Positions 56,941 through 64,000 of a DNA stretch of 64,000 nucleotides are shown here, piece after piece. This DNA comes from Campylobacter rectus (GTDB lineage Bacteria > Campylobacterota > Campylobacteria > Campylobacterales > Campylobacteraceae), in the NCBI RefSeq assembly GCF_004803795.1, contig NZ_CP012543.1:2507680-2571679 (forward strand), read 5' to 3'. Each line of letters opens with the position of its first letter. The stretch's first letter is position 1. Below the pieces are notes generated by a model. That model was not told the origin of the DNA and made no database searches. It saw only the letters and a program-made list of their open reading frames with translations. Position numbers and translations under genes: made by a program.

Positions 56941-59295
56941 ATGATGAGATCACTTTGGGCGGGCGTTACGGGATTACAAGCCCACCAGATCGCTATGGAC
57001 GTCGAGGGCAACAACATCGCCAACGTCAACACCGTCGGATTTAAATACAGCCGCGCGAATTTCGACGACCTTATTTACCAAACCTCGCGTATAGCCACCG
57101 GCCCGCAAAATCGCCACGGCGGCGTAAATAGTATGCAAGTAGGCCTTGGCGTGCAGACAAATTCTACGACTAGAATTTTTAAACAAGGCTCATTGCAAAC
57201 TACCGATAAACAAACCGATATCGCGCTTCAAGGCGACGGATTTTTTATGGTTAGTCCGGACGGCGGCAAGACCACCTACTACACCAGAAACGGCGACTTT
57301 TCAAGAGATAGCGTAGGAAATTTCGTCGATAACGGCGGAAATATCGTGCAAGGCTGGATGAGAGACGAGGTAACGGGCGAGATAGACCCGACCAGACCTA
57401 TCGGAGATATAAAGATCCCTTCAGGCCTAACCGTACCTGCGCGTGCCACGACAAATATCGCGCTAAAGGGAAATTTAGACAGCGGTAACGACGTAGGCAA
57501 TAAAAAAATCCCTATCTACCAGCTCGATCAACACCACAACTGGACCGATACGAATAAAGACGGCATAAAAGTAGACGCCGAAAAGCACGAGGAAAACAAT
57601 GTCGGCGAAAATAGATTTTACGTCAATAAAAACGGCGAGCAAAAGATGACCGAGCGCGGCGCCGATCTTGGAGTGCTGTTTAACAAAAACGGCGACGCGT
57701 ATAACTTGCGAACGGGCCAAGGCATCTGGGCTAGCTATGCGGACGCGAAAACCAAGGCTCTAAACGTCGGTGCGACGCCGGACGGCAAATTTGTCCCGGC
57801 CAAACAACTCAATATCACGCTAAACGGTGAAAAGATAGTCGCAAGCGTAGCTAGCGTCAGCGAACTGGCCTCGGCTATAAACGAAAGATATACTAAAACT
57901 GGCGTAGAAGCAAGCGTCATCAACGGCAATCAGCTGGTTTTAACCAATAGAAATAATTTGGGCACAACCGCTGCTACAAGAAATATAAAAATGACCGTAA
58001 ATCCTGGAAACAACATAGGAAACGACTTCAAAACGACTAATATCATTACGGCATATCAATATATCTATAACAAAACTCAAGTCAATGCAACCCATACCTA
58101 CAACGATGCCGTAGCCAGAGAGGTAACGACGACGGAAGATCTACGCGAAGCTATGCAAAGAGACGCGAGGCTCTGGACGAACTATACCGGAACGGTCGTA
58201 GGAAATACCCCTGGGCCAAACACAACTCCCGATCCTGCAGCTTTTGCAGCGGCCCTAGCCAATAACAAAAACGACGGCGTAGAAGTAACGGTAAACGAAC
58301 ACGGTCAGTTTCAGGTGAAAAACCCTTCCGGCGACGCCTTTAACTCCGATGACGGCGACGACACCGACGATACAACAGGCAATATCCCTCCGGGCACAGC
58401 CAATACAAATGCCGATGCCAACGACCATAATATGAATTTGACCGTCACAGGTCTTAGCAACGCGGCAAACAACGTAACCGAAAACGTCAAATTTACCGCG
58501 TCTATGGCGCCGCTCTCAGGCTCGTTAAGCTCCGGAAACGCCACTAGAGTAACCGATAGCCTAAATATGGCCGCCCACAGCTCCAGCACCGATCTTTTCG
58601 ATAGCTTGGGCACGAAGCACAATATCAAAATAGACTTCGTAAAGCGCGGATACACGCCAAACGGCGGAACGGAGTGGACGATGGTCATCCAGGTAGCCGA
58701 ACCAAACCGCATAAACCCGGACGGAGAGCCTGCAAACGTGATAACGGGCTACGTGAGATTTAACCCGGACGGCTCTCTAGCGACCTATAGCCCGGCTAGC
58801 ATCACTTTCGGCGCGCAAAACGGCTCGGCGGGCGGCCAACACATCGAGCTAAAGCTAGGAACTACGGCTCAGATGGACGGTCTAGCCAGCACTGATAATG
58901 ACTCCAGCACCGCCGATATCAGCCAGGACGGCTACGCCAGCGGCGAACTAAACGGTATCAGGATAGATCAAAGCGGAACTCTAGTGGGTTCCTTTACGAA
59001 CGGCCGAAGTCTAGGACTGGCGCAAGTCGGCGTGGCTAAATTCTCCAACAACGAAGGTTTGTCCAGCGAAGGAGGAAATTTATTTTCTCGCACGGCAAAC
59101 TCGGGAGATCCCGTCATAGGCGCGGCTCAAACGGCCGGACGCGGTAAAATCTCTTCCTCAAGTCTAGAGATGAGTAACGTCGATCTATCTCGCTCGCTAA
59201 CTCAGCTCATCGTCGTGCAGCGCGGCTTTCAAGCCAACTCAAAAACTATCACGACCAGCGACGAGATGCTAAACACGCTGCTTCAACTAAAATAA
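56941..59295 (+). CDS. flgE: Flagellar hook protein FlgE (second, 784-residue paralogue)
   Basis: Main hook subunit. N-terminal MMRSLWAGVTGLQAHQIAMDVEGNNIANVNTVGFKYSRANF and C-terminal SSLEMSNVDLSRSLTQLIVVQRGFQANSKTITTSDEMLNTLLQLK form the D0/D1 helices. The long middle part (residues 200-650) is the variable surface domain, with an Asp-rich stretch SDDGDDTDDTTGN. Corresponds in length to the large hook gene near ruvC/dnaA in C. jejuni. Its last 262 bases are duplicated downstream of a toxin-antitoxin module. Confidence 0.93.
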   Translation: MMRSLWAGVTGLQAHQIAMDVEGNNIANVNTVGFKYSRANFDDLIYQTSRIATGPQNRHGGVNSMQVGLGVQTNSTTRIFKQGSLQTTDKQTDIALQGDGFFMVSPDGGKTTYYTRNGDFSRDSVGNFVDNGGNIVQGWMRDEVTGEIDPTRPIGDIKIPSGLTVPARATTNIALKGNLDSGNDVGNKKIPIYQLDQHHNWTDTNKDGIKVDAEKHEENNVGENRFYVNKNGEQKMTERGADLGVLFNKNGDAYNLRTGQGIWASYADAKTKALNVGATPDGKFVPAKQLNITLNGEKIVASVASVSELASAINERYTKTGVEASVINGNQLVLTNRNNLGTTAATRNIKMTVNPGNNIGNDFKTTNIITAYQYIYNKTQVNATHTYNDAVAREVTTTEDLREAMQRDARLWTNYTGTVVGNTPGPNTTPDPAAFAAALANNKNDGVEVTVNEHGQFQVKNPSGDAFNSDDGDDTDDTTGNIPPGTANTNADANDHNMNLTVTGLSNAANNVTENVKFTASMAPLSGSLSSGNATRVTDSLNMAAHSSSTDLFDSLGTKHNIKIDFVKRGYTPNGGTEWTMVIQVAEPNRINPDGEPANVITGYVRFNPDGSLATYSPASITFGAQNGSAGGQHIELKLGTTAQMDGLASTDNDSSTADISQDGYASGELNGIRIDQSGTLVGSFTNGRSLGLAQVGVAKFSNNEGLSSEGGNLFSRTANSGDPVIGAAQTAGRGKISSSSLEMSNVDLSRSLTQLIVVQRGFQANSKTITTSDEMLNTLLQLK

Positions 59296-59305
59296 TTTTA
59301 CCTCA

Positions 59306-59333
59306 TCGGCTCTCTTTTTTGAGAGCCGAATTT
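59306..59333 (+). terminator. Terminator after flgE
   Basis: TCGGCTCTC (59306-59314) and GAGAGCCGA (59321-59329) around TTTTTT, followed by ATTTATC. Confidence 0.75.
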
Positions 59334-59369
59334 ATCTTTTTATAATTATATTATCATTATAATTACATT

Positions 59370-59647
59370 ATGAATTACGAATGGAATTTGGTCAAAGAAC
59401 GGTTAAATATTGCAAAGCATGGAGTTGATTTTGAAGAAGCTAAAAGCGTATTTGCCGACGAATTTGCGTTAGTGCTTTTTGACGAAGATCATTCAAACGA
59501 TGAAGAGAGATTTTTGATTTAGGTATGAGCCAAAAGGAGAGAATTTTACTCGTCGTGCATTGCTACCGCGAAAATGATACGATCAGGATAATCTCCTCGA
59601 GAAAAGCTACGAAAAACGAAACAAAACAATATAAGGAGCGAAAATGA
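59370..59647 (+). pseudogene. brnT: BrnT-type toxin gene, frameshifted
   Basis: MNYEWNLVKERLNIAKHGVDFEEAKSVFADEFALV is the BrnT start (RelE-fold ribonuclease). The frame ends at a TAG (59520-59522) after HSNDEERFLI; one extra T there restores LGMSQKERILLVVHCYRENDTIRIISSRKATKNE, the expected rest. In the restored frame the stop TGA overlaps the antitoxin start (ATGA), as in intact brnTA operons. Either inactivated toxin or an indel in the sequence. Confidence 0.75.
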
Positions 59648-59856
59648 AAAAAGAATACGACTTCTCAAAAGCGATAAAAAATCCGTATATAGACAAGCAG
59701 CTAAAAAAGCAAATTTCGATGAATATAAATGCCGATACGATAGAGTATTTTAAAAATATGGCAAATAAAAAAGGGGTGCCATATCAGACTCTCATTAATA
59801 TTTTTCTAACCGATTGCATGAATAAAAAGCTCGATATCGCCGTCGTGCAGGGCTAA
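59644..59856 (+). CDS. brnA: BrnA-type antitoxin (ribbon-helix-helix)
   Basis: 70 residues: KAIKNPYIDKQLKKQISMNINADTIEYFKNMANKKGVPYQTLINIFLTDC, the BrnA/CopG pattern with an N-terminal toxin-binding strand and C-terminal RHH DNA-binding part. AAGGAG upstream. Its stop codon lies within the first bases of the duplicated flgE tail, so the gene ends exactly at the junction. Confidence 0.8.
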   Translation: MKKEYDFSKAIKNPYIDKQLKKQISMNINADTIEYFKNMANKKGVPYQTLINIFLTDCMNKKLDIAVVQG

Positions 59857-60112
59857 ATTCGCCAATAACGAAGGTTTATCCAGCGAAGGAGGAAATTTAT
59901 TTTCTCGCACGGCAAACTCAGGAGATCCCGTCATAGGCGCGGCTCAAACGGCCGGACGCGGTAAAATCTCTTCTTCAAGTCTAGAGATGAGTAACGTCGA
60001 TCTATCTCGCTCGCTAACTCAGCTCATCGTCGTGCAACGCGGCTTTCAAGCCAACTCAAAAACTATCACGACCAGCGACGAGATGCTAAACACGCTGCTT
60101 CAATTAAAATAA
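59851..60112 (+). repeat. Second copy of the flgE 3' end (262-bp direct repeat)
   Basis: Matches 59034-59295 with seven substitutions in 262 bases and no indels; the hook reading frame stays open to its stop. Six substitutions are synonymous, one changes Ser to Ala. No start codon, so not a gene by itself. It flanks brnTA on the right as the functional flgE tail flanks it on the left. Confidence 0.93.
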
Positions 60113-60124
60113 CCTAATCTAAAT

Positions 60125-60157
60125 AAATAAGACGCCAAATTTAGCGTCTTATTTTTA
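60125..60157. terminator. Bidirectional terminator after the flgE-tail copy and the PIN-toxin gene
   Basis: AAATAAGACGC (60125-60135) and GCGTCTTATTT (60144-60154) with T-rich flank. Confidence 0.8.
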
Positions 60158-60167
60158 ACTTTACAAG

Positions 60168-60581
60168 CTAATCATTCGTTCTAATTAATCTTAAATTTAT
60201 ATTTGGGAAATTTTTATCGTTTGTTACTACAGCGTCACACTCATTATCAAGCGCACTGAAATATTGCAATACATCCTCCAAATCCGTGCTTTTATGTTCA
60301 TTACAATATTTATAAGCCATTTTTCTAACTTTATATTTATTATCTACGACTTTAAAAATTTTACTATTTGGGTTGTCTATTTTTTGAATAAAAATCAAAG
60401 CTTTCGCTTCGCCGTCGTCGCCATATTTTTTTGAAACATAATACACGTCTTTTAAAGAATTGCTATCAACTATAAAAACACAACCATCAATATTTCGTAA
60501 AAACTCTTGCGTTTTGGTGCTAAAAGGCCTTTGCTTAAATAATAAATCAAGCAAAATGTTCGTGTCTAAATATAGCCTCAT
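60168..60581 (-). CDS. PIN-domain toxin (VapC-like ribonuclease)
   Basis: 137 residues. PIN active-site acidic residues are visible: MRLYLDTNILLDLL (Asp5), the central SFS-like acidic region KSTDLEDVLQYFSA (Glu, Asp) and VVTNDKNFPN (Asp). Two bases downstream of a small gene on the same strand, the normal antitoxin-toxin order. AT-rich relative to neighbours. Confidence 0.8.
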   Translation of the reverse strand: MRLYLDTNILLDLLFKQRPFSTKTQEFLRNIDGCVFIVDSNSLKDVYYVSKKYGDDGEAKALIFIQKIDNPNSKIFKVVDNKYKVRKMAYKYCNEHKSTDLEDVLQYFSALDNECDAVVTNDKNFPNINLRLIRTND

Positions 60582-60583
60582 AA

Positions 60584-60802
60584 TTAGTCTTTTCGGCTTA
60601 AAATTTGACTAACTTTTTCGTCGTCCAGATCTGCACCGCCTTTAATGAGGCCGGTATAGTTATTAAAAAAATCGTCCTTTTCGGATTTTATTTGTGATGC
60701 TAAATTTTTTATTTTTAGTTCTTTCAACATCGTCTCAAATTTGTTGATCAAATTTACATTTTTATTTGGAATTTCAAAGTAAAACGTAGTTACCGAACGC
60801 AT
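60584..60802 (-). CDS. Antitoxin partner of the PIN toxin
   Basis: 72 residues, charged: MRSVTTFYFEIPNKNVNLIN with a helical middle (FETMLKELKIKNLASQI) and a C-terminal DLDDEKVSQILSRKD likely to wrap the toxin. DNA-binding family not recognised. GGAGAAAAG precedes the ATG. Function from position. Confidence 0.6.
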   Translation of the reverse strand: MRSVTTFYFEIPNKNVNLINKFETMLKELKIKNLASQIKSEKDDFFNNYTGLIKGGADLDDEKVSQILSRKD

Positions 60803-60913
60803 CTTTTCTCCTTTAACCTGTTTTTATATTATACTAAAAACGCCGTTATTAAAATCAAATTTTTATCGATTTTTAGCTAAATTTACCGCTAAATTTAACT
60901 AAAAGAGTCAAAA

Positions 60914-61546
60914 ATGCAAGTAACACTTCTAAATTATACTCCGCTAAACATCTGCTCGCACGCGATCCGCACGTGCTGGCAAAGCTTCGAAAAAGGCGAC
61001 AACGGCGGCGAAAAAGACGTCGAGCTCATCGAGCGTGTCGGTAATAAATTTAAACACGCCAGCACGCTTGAGCACCTCTACTACAACTTCTACATCCAAG
61101 GCATCTCGCGCGCCCTGCTGCAAGAGCTAGCTCGTCACCGTGTGGCGAGCCTAAGCGTCAAATCAACGCGCTATACGCTAAAAGAGCTAAAAAAAGAGCT
61201 CAAATTTGAACTTGGCGATTTTGAGCGAGCGGCAAAATTTATAGTATTAACCGGCGACGAAACGGTCGATAACGCAAGTATCAAAGCATTGGAAAACCTG
61301 CGCGAGATCCTCGCAAACACCACAAAAAGCCTCGACATCGTCAAATACTGCCTACCCGAGTGCTACAAAACCGAGCTCACGTGGAGTATAAACGCGCGCA
61401 GTTTGCAAAATTTCCTCTCGCTACGCAGCTCAAAATCGGCGCTTTGGGAGATCAGAAATCTCTCGCTAAAGCTTTACGAGTCGCTGCCGCAGGAGCATAA
61501 ATTTATCTTTGAAGATCACGTAAATCAGGAACTCGAGCCGAAATAA
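60914..61546 (+). CDS. thyX: Flavin-dependent thymidylate synthase
   Basis: Makes dTMP from dUMP with FAD and methylene-THF. 210 residues; ThyX motif RHRVASLSVKSTRYT, and the conserved FKHASTLEHLYYNFYIQGISRALLQELARHR precedes it. Epsilonproteobacteria commonly use ThyX rather than ThyA. Confidence 0.96.
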   Translation: MQVTLLNYTPLNICSHAIRTCWQSFEKGDNGGEKDVELIERVGNKFKHASTLEHLYYNFYIQGISRALLQELARHRVASLSVKSTRYTLKELKKELKFELGDFERAAKFIVLTGDETVDNASIKALENLREILANTTKSLDIVKYCLPECYKTELTWSINARSLQNFLSLRSSKSALWEIRNLSLKLYESLPQEHKFIFEDHVNQELEPK

Positions 61547-61561
61547 TAGAGCGGCTCATAT

Positions 61562-62233
61562 AAAACAAGTCGCGGGGCGCAGCGACATAAAGCCCACATG
61601 GATCGCACAGGCGCAGCAGCGGCTAGGCTTTGCGCTGCCTGCGAGCTACAAACGGATGCTGCTAAGATACGCTAGCGTCAGCGCGGCGGGGACGGAGCTA
61701 AAAACGATCGCACCGCCCGAGTTCGCGGGTAGCGCCGATGAGGGCATCTGCTACACGTATGAGGTAAATCTCAAAAACGGGCTATTCACCGCGGATGAGC
61801 TCGTGTTTTTGCAGCTCGAGGACGAGGAGTATTATTTTAAAATTTCGCACGCAAGCGACATAGCGGACGGCTCGCCAAACACGGCGCGCGGCAAGACGGC
61901 TGAGAGCACGAGCGGCGAAGCTGTGGGCATGGCAGCACGCGATACGGTCGTCGCGACGGTAGCCGATAGTGCGGAAAATAGGGCATCTGGCGACGAAGCG
62001 CGCGCGGAGAGATCGCCGGATGCGGCGCACGATATGAATGCCGAAACGACGTGTAAAACGGCGAGCGCAACAACAAGCGAAGCGGCAGACGAGGCGGCAA
62101 GCGGAGCGACGAAAAAGATAGCGAGCGAGCAGGCGACGCGCCGTGCGAATACAAAGTCTTCGTGCGCGACTATGCAGAGGGCGAGGATAGGTTCTTTGCG
62201 GATGATTTTTATGGGTTTTTGGAAAAATTTTAA
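61562..62233 (+). pseudogene. SUKH (SMI1/KNR4) family gene, start lost and frameshifted around a low-complexity insert
   Basis: One frame gives KPTWIAQAQQRLGFALPASYKRMLLRYA and ADELVFLQLEDEEYYFKISHASD, the SUKH pattern. It has no start codon upstream. The frame then turns into an Ala/Thr/Ser/Glu-rich stretch of about 100 residues (61870-62140), and the natural C-terminus (EYKVFVRDYAEGEDRFFADD to FLEKF, stop at 62233) is in another frame. SUKH proteins often act as immunity proteins in toxin systems. No toxin gene is adjacent. Confidence 0.6.
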
Positions 62234-62266
62234 AACGAAATTTAAAGCAAAATCAGGAGCGATAAA

Positions 62267-63283
62267 ATGGGACTGTTTGATATTTTTAAAAAGCAAAAAT
62301 TTGACGTCGACGTGCGCTCGGACGGCATTTTCATCGGCGGCGTAAACTGCGAATTTGATCTAGCTAAGTTTAACGAAGCCTTGGGACAGCCGCGCGTGAT
62401 CGATGACGTGGAGGGCAAAAGCCGCTATTTTTGGGATGAGGCGGGGATTTTCGCCTTCGTACGCGCAGACGAGCTCGCAGAACCGAAGCTTACCGAGATG
62501 ATTTTGATGCTTGAGGTCGCAAAGGGCGTGCAGCACGAGGTTCCGCGCGAGCTATACGGCGGCGCGTTCACGCTTGAGGGCAGGCCGCCGCTTGAGGCCG
62601 TATCCGAGCAGGAGCTGCGCAGCGCATATATATTTTTGGAGCTTAGCCTAGGCAAATTCGAAGTCTCGCTAGCTCTCGCGCAGGCCGTGCAGGAGCGTAT
62701 AGACGCGATGGATTTTGCCGAGCGCTTCGCTAAGCGTGACACCGACGAGATCGCAGACATCGTGCGAGCTGCAAAAATGCCGATAGGGCGCGTCTGTATC
62801 AACCAGAAGGCAAAAAAGGTAAAGTGCAAGCCGAGCGATAAATTTAAGCTTCCGTGCGCGGCCGGCGAGACGCTCCTGTTTAAAAATTTCAATTTCAAAA
62901 TCGCCGTGATGAACGAGCTGATGTATGAAAAAGCCCTGCTACAGCCTAAATTTGACGTGTTTGAGTATTGCGAGGAGCGCGGCATCGATCCATACGCGGA
63001 CTTCGGCGCGCTGCCGCAAGCCAAAAAGTGGTTCAAGGACTATCCGGTCCCCGCAAATTTGGCGGAGCAGGTGAGCGAGCTATATCTTGACGGCGGAAAC
63101 GAAATTTACCTGCAAATCGCGCCTGATTGGGACGGCGAGGACGAGCTTTTTGACATTAAAAACATTGACGCCGCCGAGCTTGCGCCCTTCGTTAATCTTA
63201 AAAAAATCGAAACGAGTGGCATCGGCATATCTAAAAAGGCGCGAAAAGCATGCGAGGATGCGGGGATTACGGTAGTTGATTGA
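62267..63283 (+). CDS. DUF6892-like protein
   Basis: 338 residues, acidic, cytoplasmic. The C-terminal third contains KNFNFKIAVMNELMYEKALLQPKFDVFEY and LYLDGGNEIYLQIAPDWDGEDELFDI, which match my recollection of DUF6892; the N-terminal part (VRSDGIFIGGVNCEFDLAKFNEALGQPRVI) is a separate domain often found with immunity-like proteins. AGGAGCG upstream. Function unknown. Confidence 0.55.
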   Translation: MGLFDIFKKQKFDVDVRSDGIFIGGVNCEFDLAKFNEALGQPRVIDDVEGKSRYFWDEAGIFAFVRADELAEPKLTEMILMLEVAKGVQHEVPRELYGGAFTLEGRPPLEAVSEQELRSAYIFLELSLGKFEVSLALAQAVQERIDAMDFAERFAKRDTDEIADIVRAAKMPIGRVCINQKAKKVKCKPSDKFKLPCAAGETLLFKNFNFKIAVMNELMYEKALLQPKFDVFEYCEERGIDPYADFGALPQAKKWFKDYPVPANLAEQVSELYLDGGNEIYLQIAPDWDGEDELFDIKNIDAAELAPFVNLKKIETSGIGISKKARKACEDAGITVVD

Positions 63284-63399
63284 AAGCGAAAATAAAAATT
63301 TAAGCCATCAAATTTTGCACCACCAAACAATGAAATTTAAAGCTAAATAGCTGCAAAATTTAATTCAAATTTACTCAAAAATTAAGTAAAAATTTAAGC

Positions 63400-63873
63400 T
63401 TATTTTACTCTTAAATTATTCGCGTGCGTTAGCGCGATAGCGATGGCATCGGTGACATCAAGCGGCTTGATTTCTTTTGTGATACCGAGAATTTTCTTAA
63501 CCATAAACGCCACCTGTTCTTTGTCGGCCTTAGCTTTGCCGGTGACGGTTTTTTTGACCTGAAGCGGCGTGTATTCGACAAAATCGCCGTGAAGCTGCAA
63601 AATTTTAAGACTCAGTGCGCCTCGAAACTGCGCGAGCTTTAGAACGGTTTTTGGATTATAAGCGAAAAATATGTCCTCGATCGCCACTTCGTCGAATTTG
63701 TGATTTTTAAAAATAAGGTCAAGCCCCTCGCAAAGTTCGGTTATTTGATACTGCAAAGAATTTGGCTTGATTTTGATAAGTCCCGCTTCGATGAGAGCGG
63801 TTTTCACGGGCGTCTTTTCAACGATCGCATAGCCGCAGTTTCGCGATCCCGGGTCGATTCCTAAAATTTTCAT
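63400..63873 (-). CDS. ruvC: RuvC, Holliday junction resolvase
   Basis: 157 residues. Catalytic acidic residues: Asp7 in [14 protein letters not shown], Glu66 in EVAIEDIFF and the Asp pair in [16 protein letters not shown]. Last gene before the origin-like sequence; in C. jejuni ruvC is likewise the last gene before dnaA. Confidence 0.96.
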   Translation of the reverse strand: MKILGIDPGSRNCGYAIVEKTPVKTALIEAGLIKIKPNSLQYQITELCEGLDLIFKNHKFDEVAIEDIFFAYNPKTVLKLAQFRGALSLKILQLHGDFVEYTPLQVKKTVTGKAKADKEQVAFMVKKILGITKEIKPLDVTDAIAIALTHANNLRVK

Positions 63874-64000
63874 CTCGTCCTTTTCAACATTTTTTCACGC
63901 TTTTTTCACACCGTGAAAAATGGGTTACAAAAACGAAGTTTAACGAATAATTTATTAAATTTAAGATAAAATCCAGTGAATTAATCTTAAAGGCAAAAAT
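63874..64000. other. Putative chromosomal origin region (oriC) and dnaA promoter
   Basis: Three close DnaA-box-like sites with core TTCAC: TTTTTTCAC (63890-63898), TTTTTTCAC (63901-63909) and, inverted, GTGAAAAA (63913-63920); a weaker GTGAA lies at 63975. An AT-rich stretch follows (63936-63965) as expected for an unwinding element, then a -10-like GATAAAAT and AAAGGCAAAAAT at the edge. Epsilonproteobacterial DnaA boxes share the TTCAC core. The dnaA start would lie just beyond the window; this is inference. Confidence 0.65.

Noticed and set aside
61782..62296. Minus-strand frames opposite the SUKH remnant
   Set aside because: Produced by the low-complexity GC-rich segment; no support on that strand.

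Overview
The window looks like chromosomal DNA of a Campylobacter, most likely one of the higher-GC oral or intestinal species (C. rectus / C. showae / C. curvus type). The evidence is epsilonproteobacterial gene content (fliK-flgD-flgE, a second long hook gene flgE, DUF4492-cydA-cydB, class Ia nrdB, flavin-dependent thyX, ruvC next to an origin-like sequence), the abundant aaattta/caaattt words, and Campylobacter-type -10 and sigma54 promoters. Species assignment is inference. The right end carries DnaA-box-like sites just after ruvC, so the window probably stops immediately upstream of dnaA.

Layout. 1-5.5 kb: type I-B CRISPR-Cas effector genes on the minus strand, cas6 - (435-bp gap) - cas8b - a separate cas11-like small-subunit gene - cas7 - cas5 - cas3 (cut by the left edge). 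No array and no cas1/2/4 lie in the window. The cas6-cas8b gap has the architecture of a CreTA safeguard module: a crRNA-like unit whose first 16 spacer bases match the DNA next to the -35 box of a consensus promoter, which drives a 45-codon ORF on the opposite strand. 5.6-11.3 kb: patB/malY, moaC, DUF493 and several uncharacterised genes. 11.3-17.5 kb: a gene-poor, GC-rich stretch with three genes (including lemA and DUF3137) and more than 4 kb of non-coding, partly repetitive DNA. 17.5-27 kb: typA, a sigma54-type fliK-flgD-flgE operon, nrdB, a nitrilase-family hydrolase and pcm.

27-35 kb is an AT-rich island built from repeated cassettes. Three times the same minus-strand unit appears: a long leader, a 40-residue lipoprotein, then a small hydrophobic effector-like gene. 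Each faces a convergent plus-strand gene for a small membrane or Cys-rich secreted protein. Three further loci keep only the effector's C-terminal tail beside a small membrane protein. I read this as an array of bacteriocin-like toxin/immunity cassettes with orphan remnants. Two of the three leaders contain G9/G10 tracts of the kind that cause phase variation in Campylobacter. The effector role is inference.

35-46.6 kb: a TonB-dependent receptor of copper-receptor type, recJ, pyrG, the cytochrome bd operon with a CydX-like small ORF, and an iron-type alcohol dehydrogenase. 46.6-51.9 kb: a decayed region, then a Septu-like defence pair (HNH protein PtuB, ATPase PtuA) whose start codon abuts the ilvD stop. 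52-56 kb: a frameshifted asparaginase, a CsgG-family lipoprotein, a secreted Tyr/Asp/Arg-rich protein and a YuiF/NhaC-type transporter. 56-64 kb: a cluster of inverted repeats, sigma54-driven flgE, a brnTA toxin-antitoxin module wedged between two copies of the flgE 3' end, a PIN-domain toxin-antitoxin pair, thyX, a broken SUKH gene, a DUF6892-like gene, ruvC and the putative oriC.
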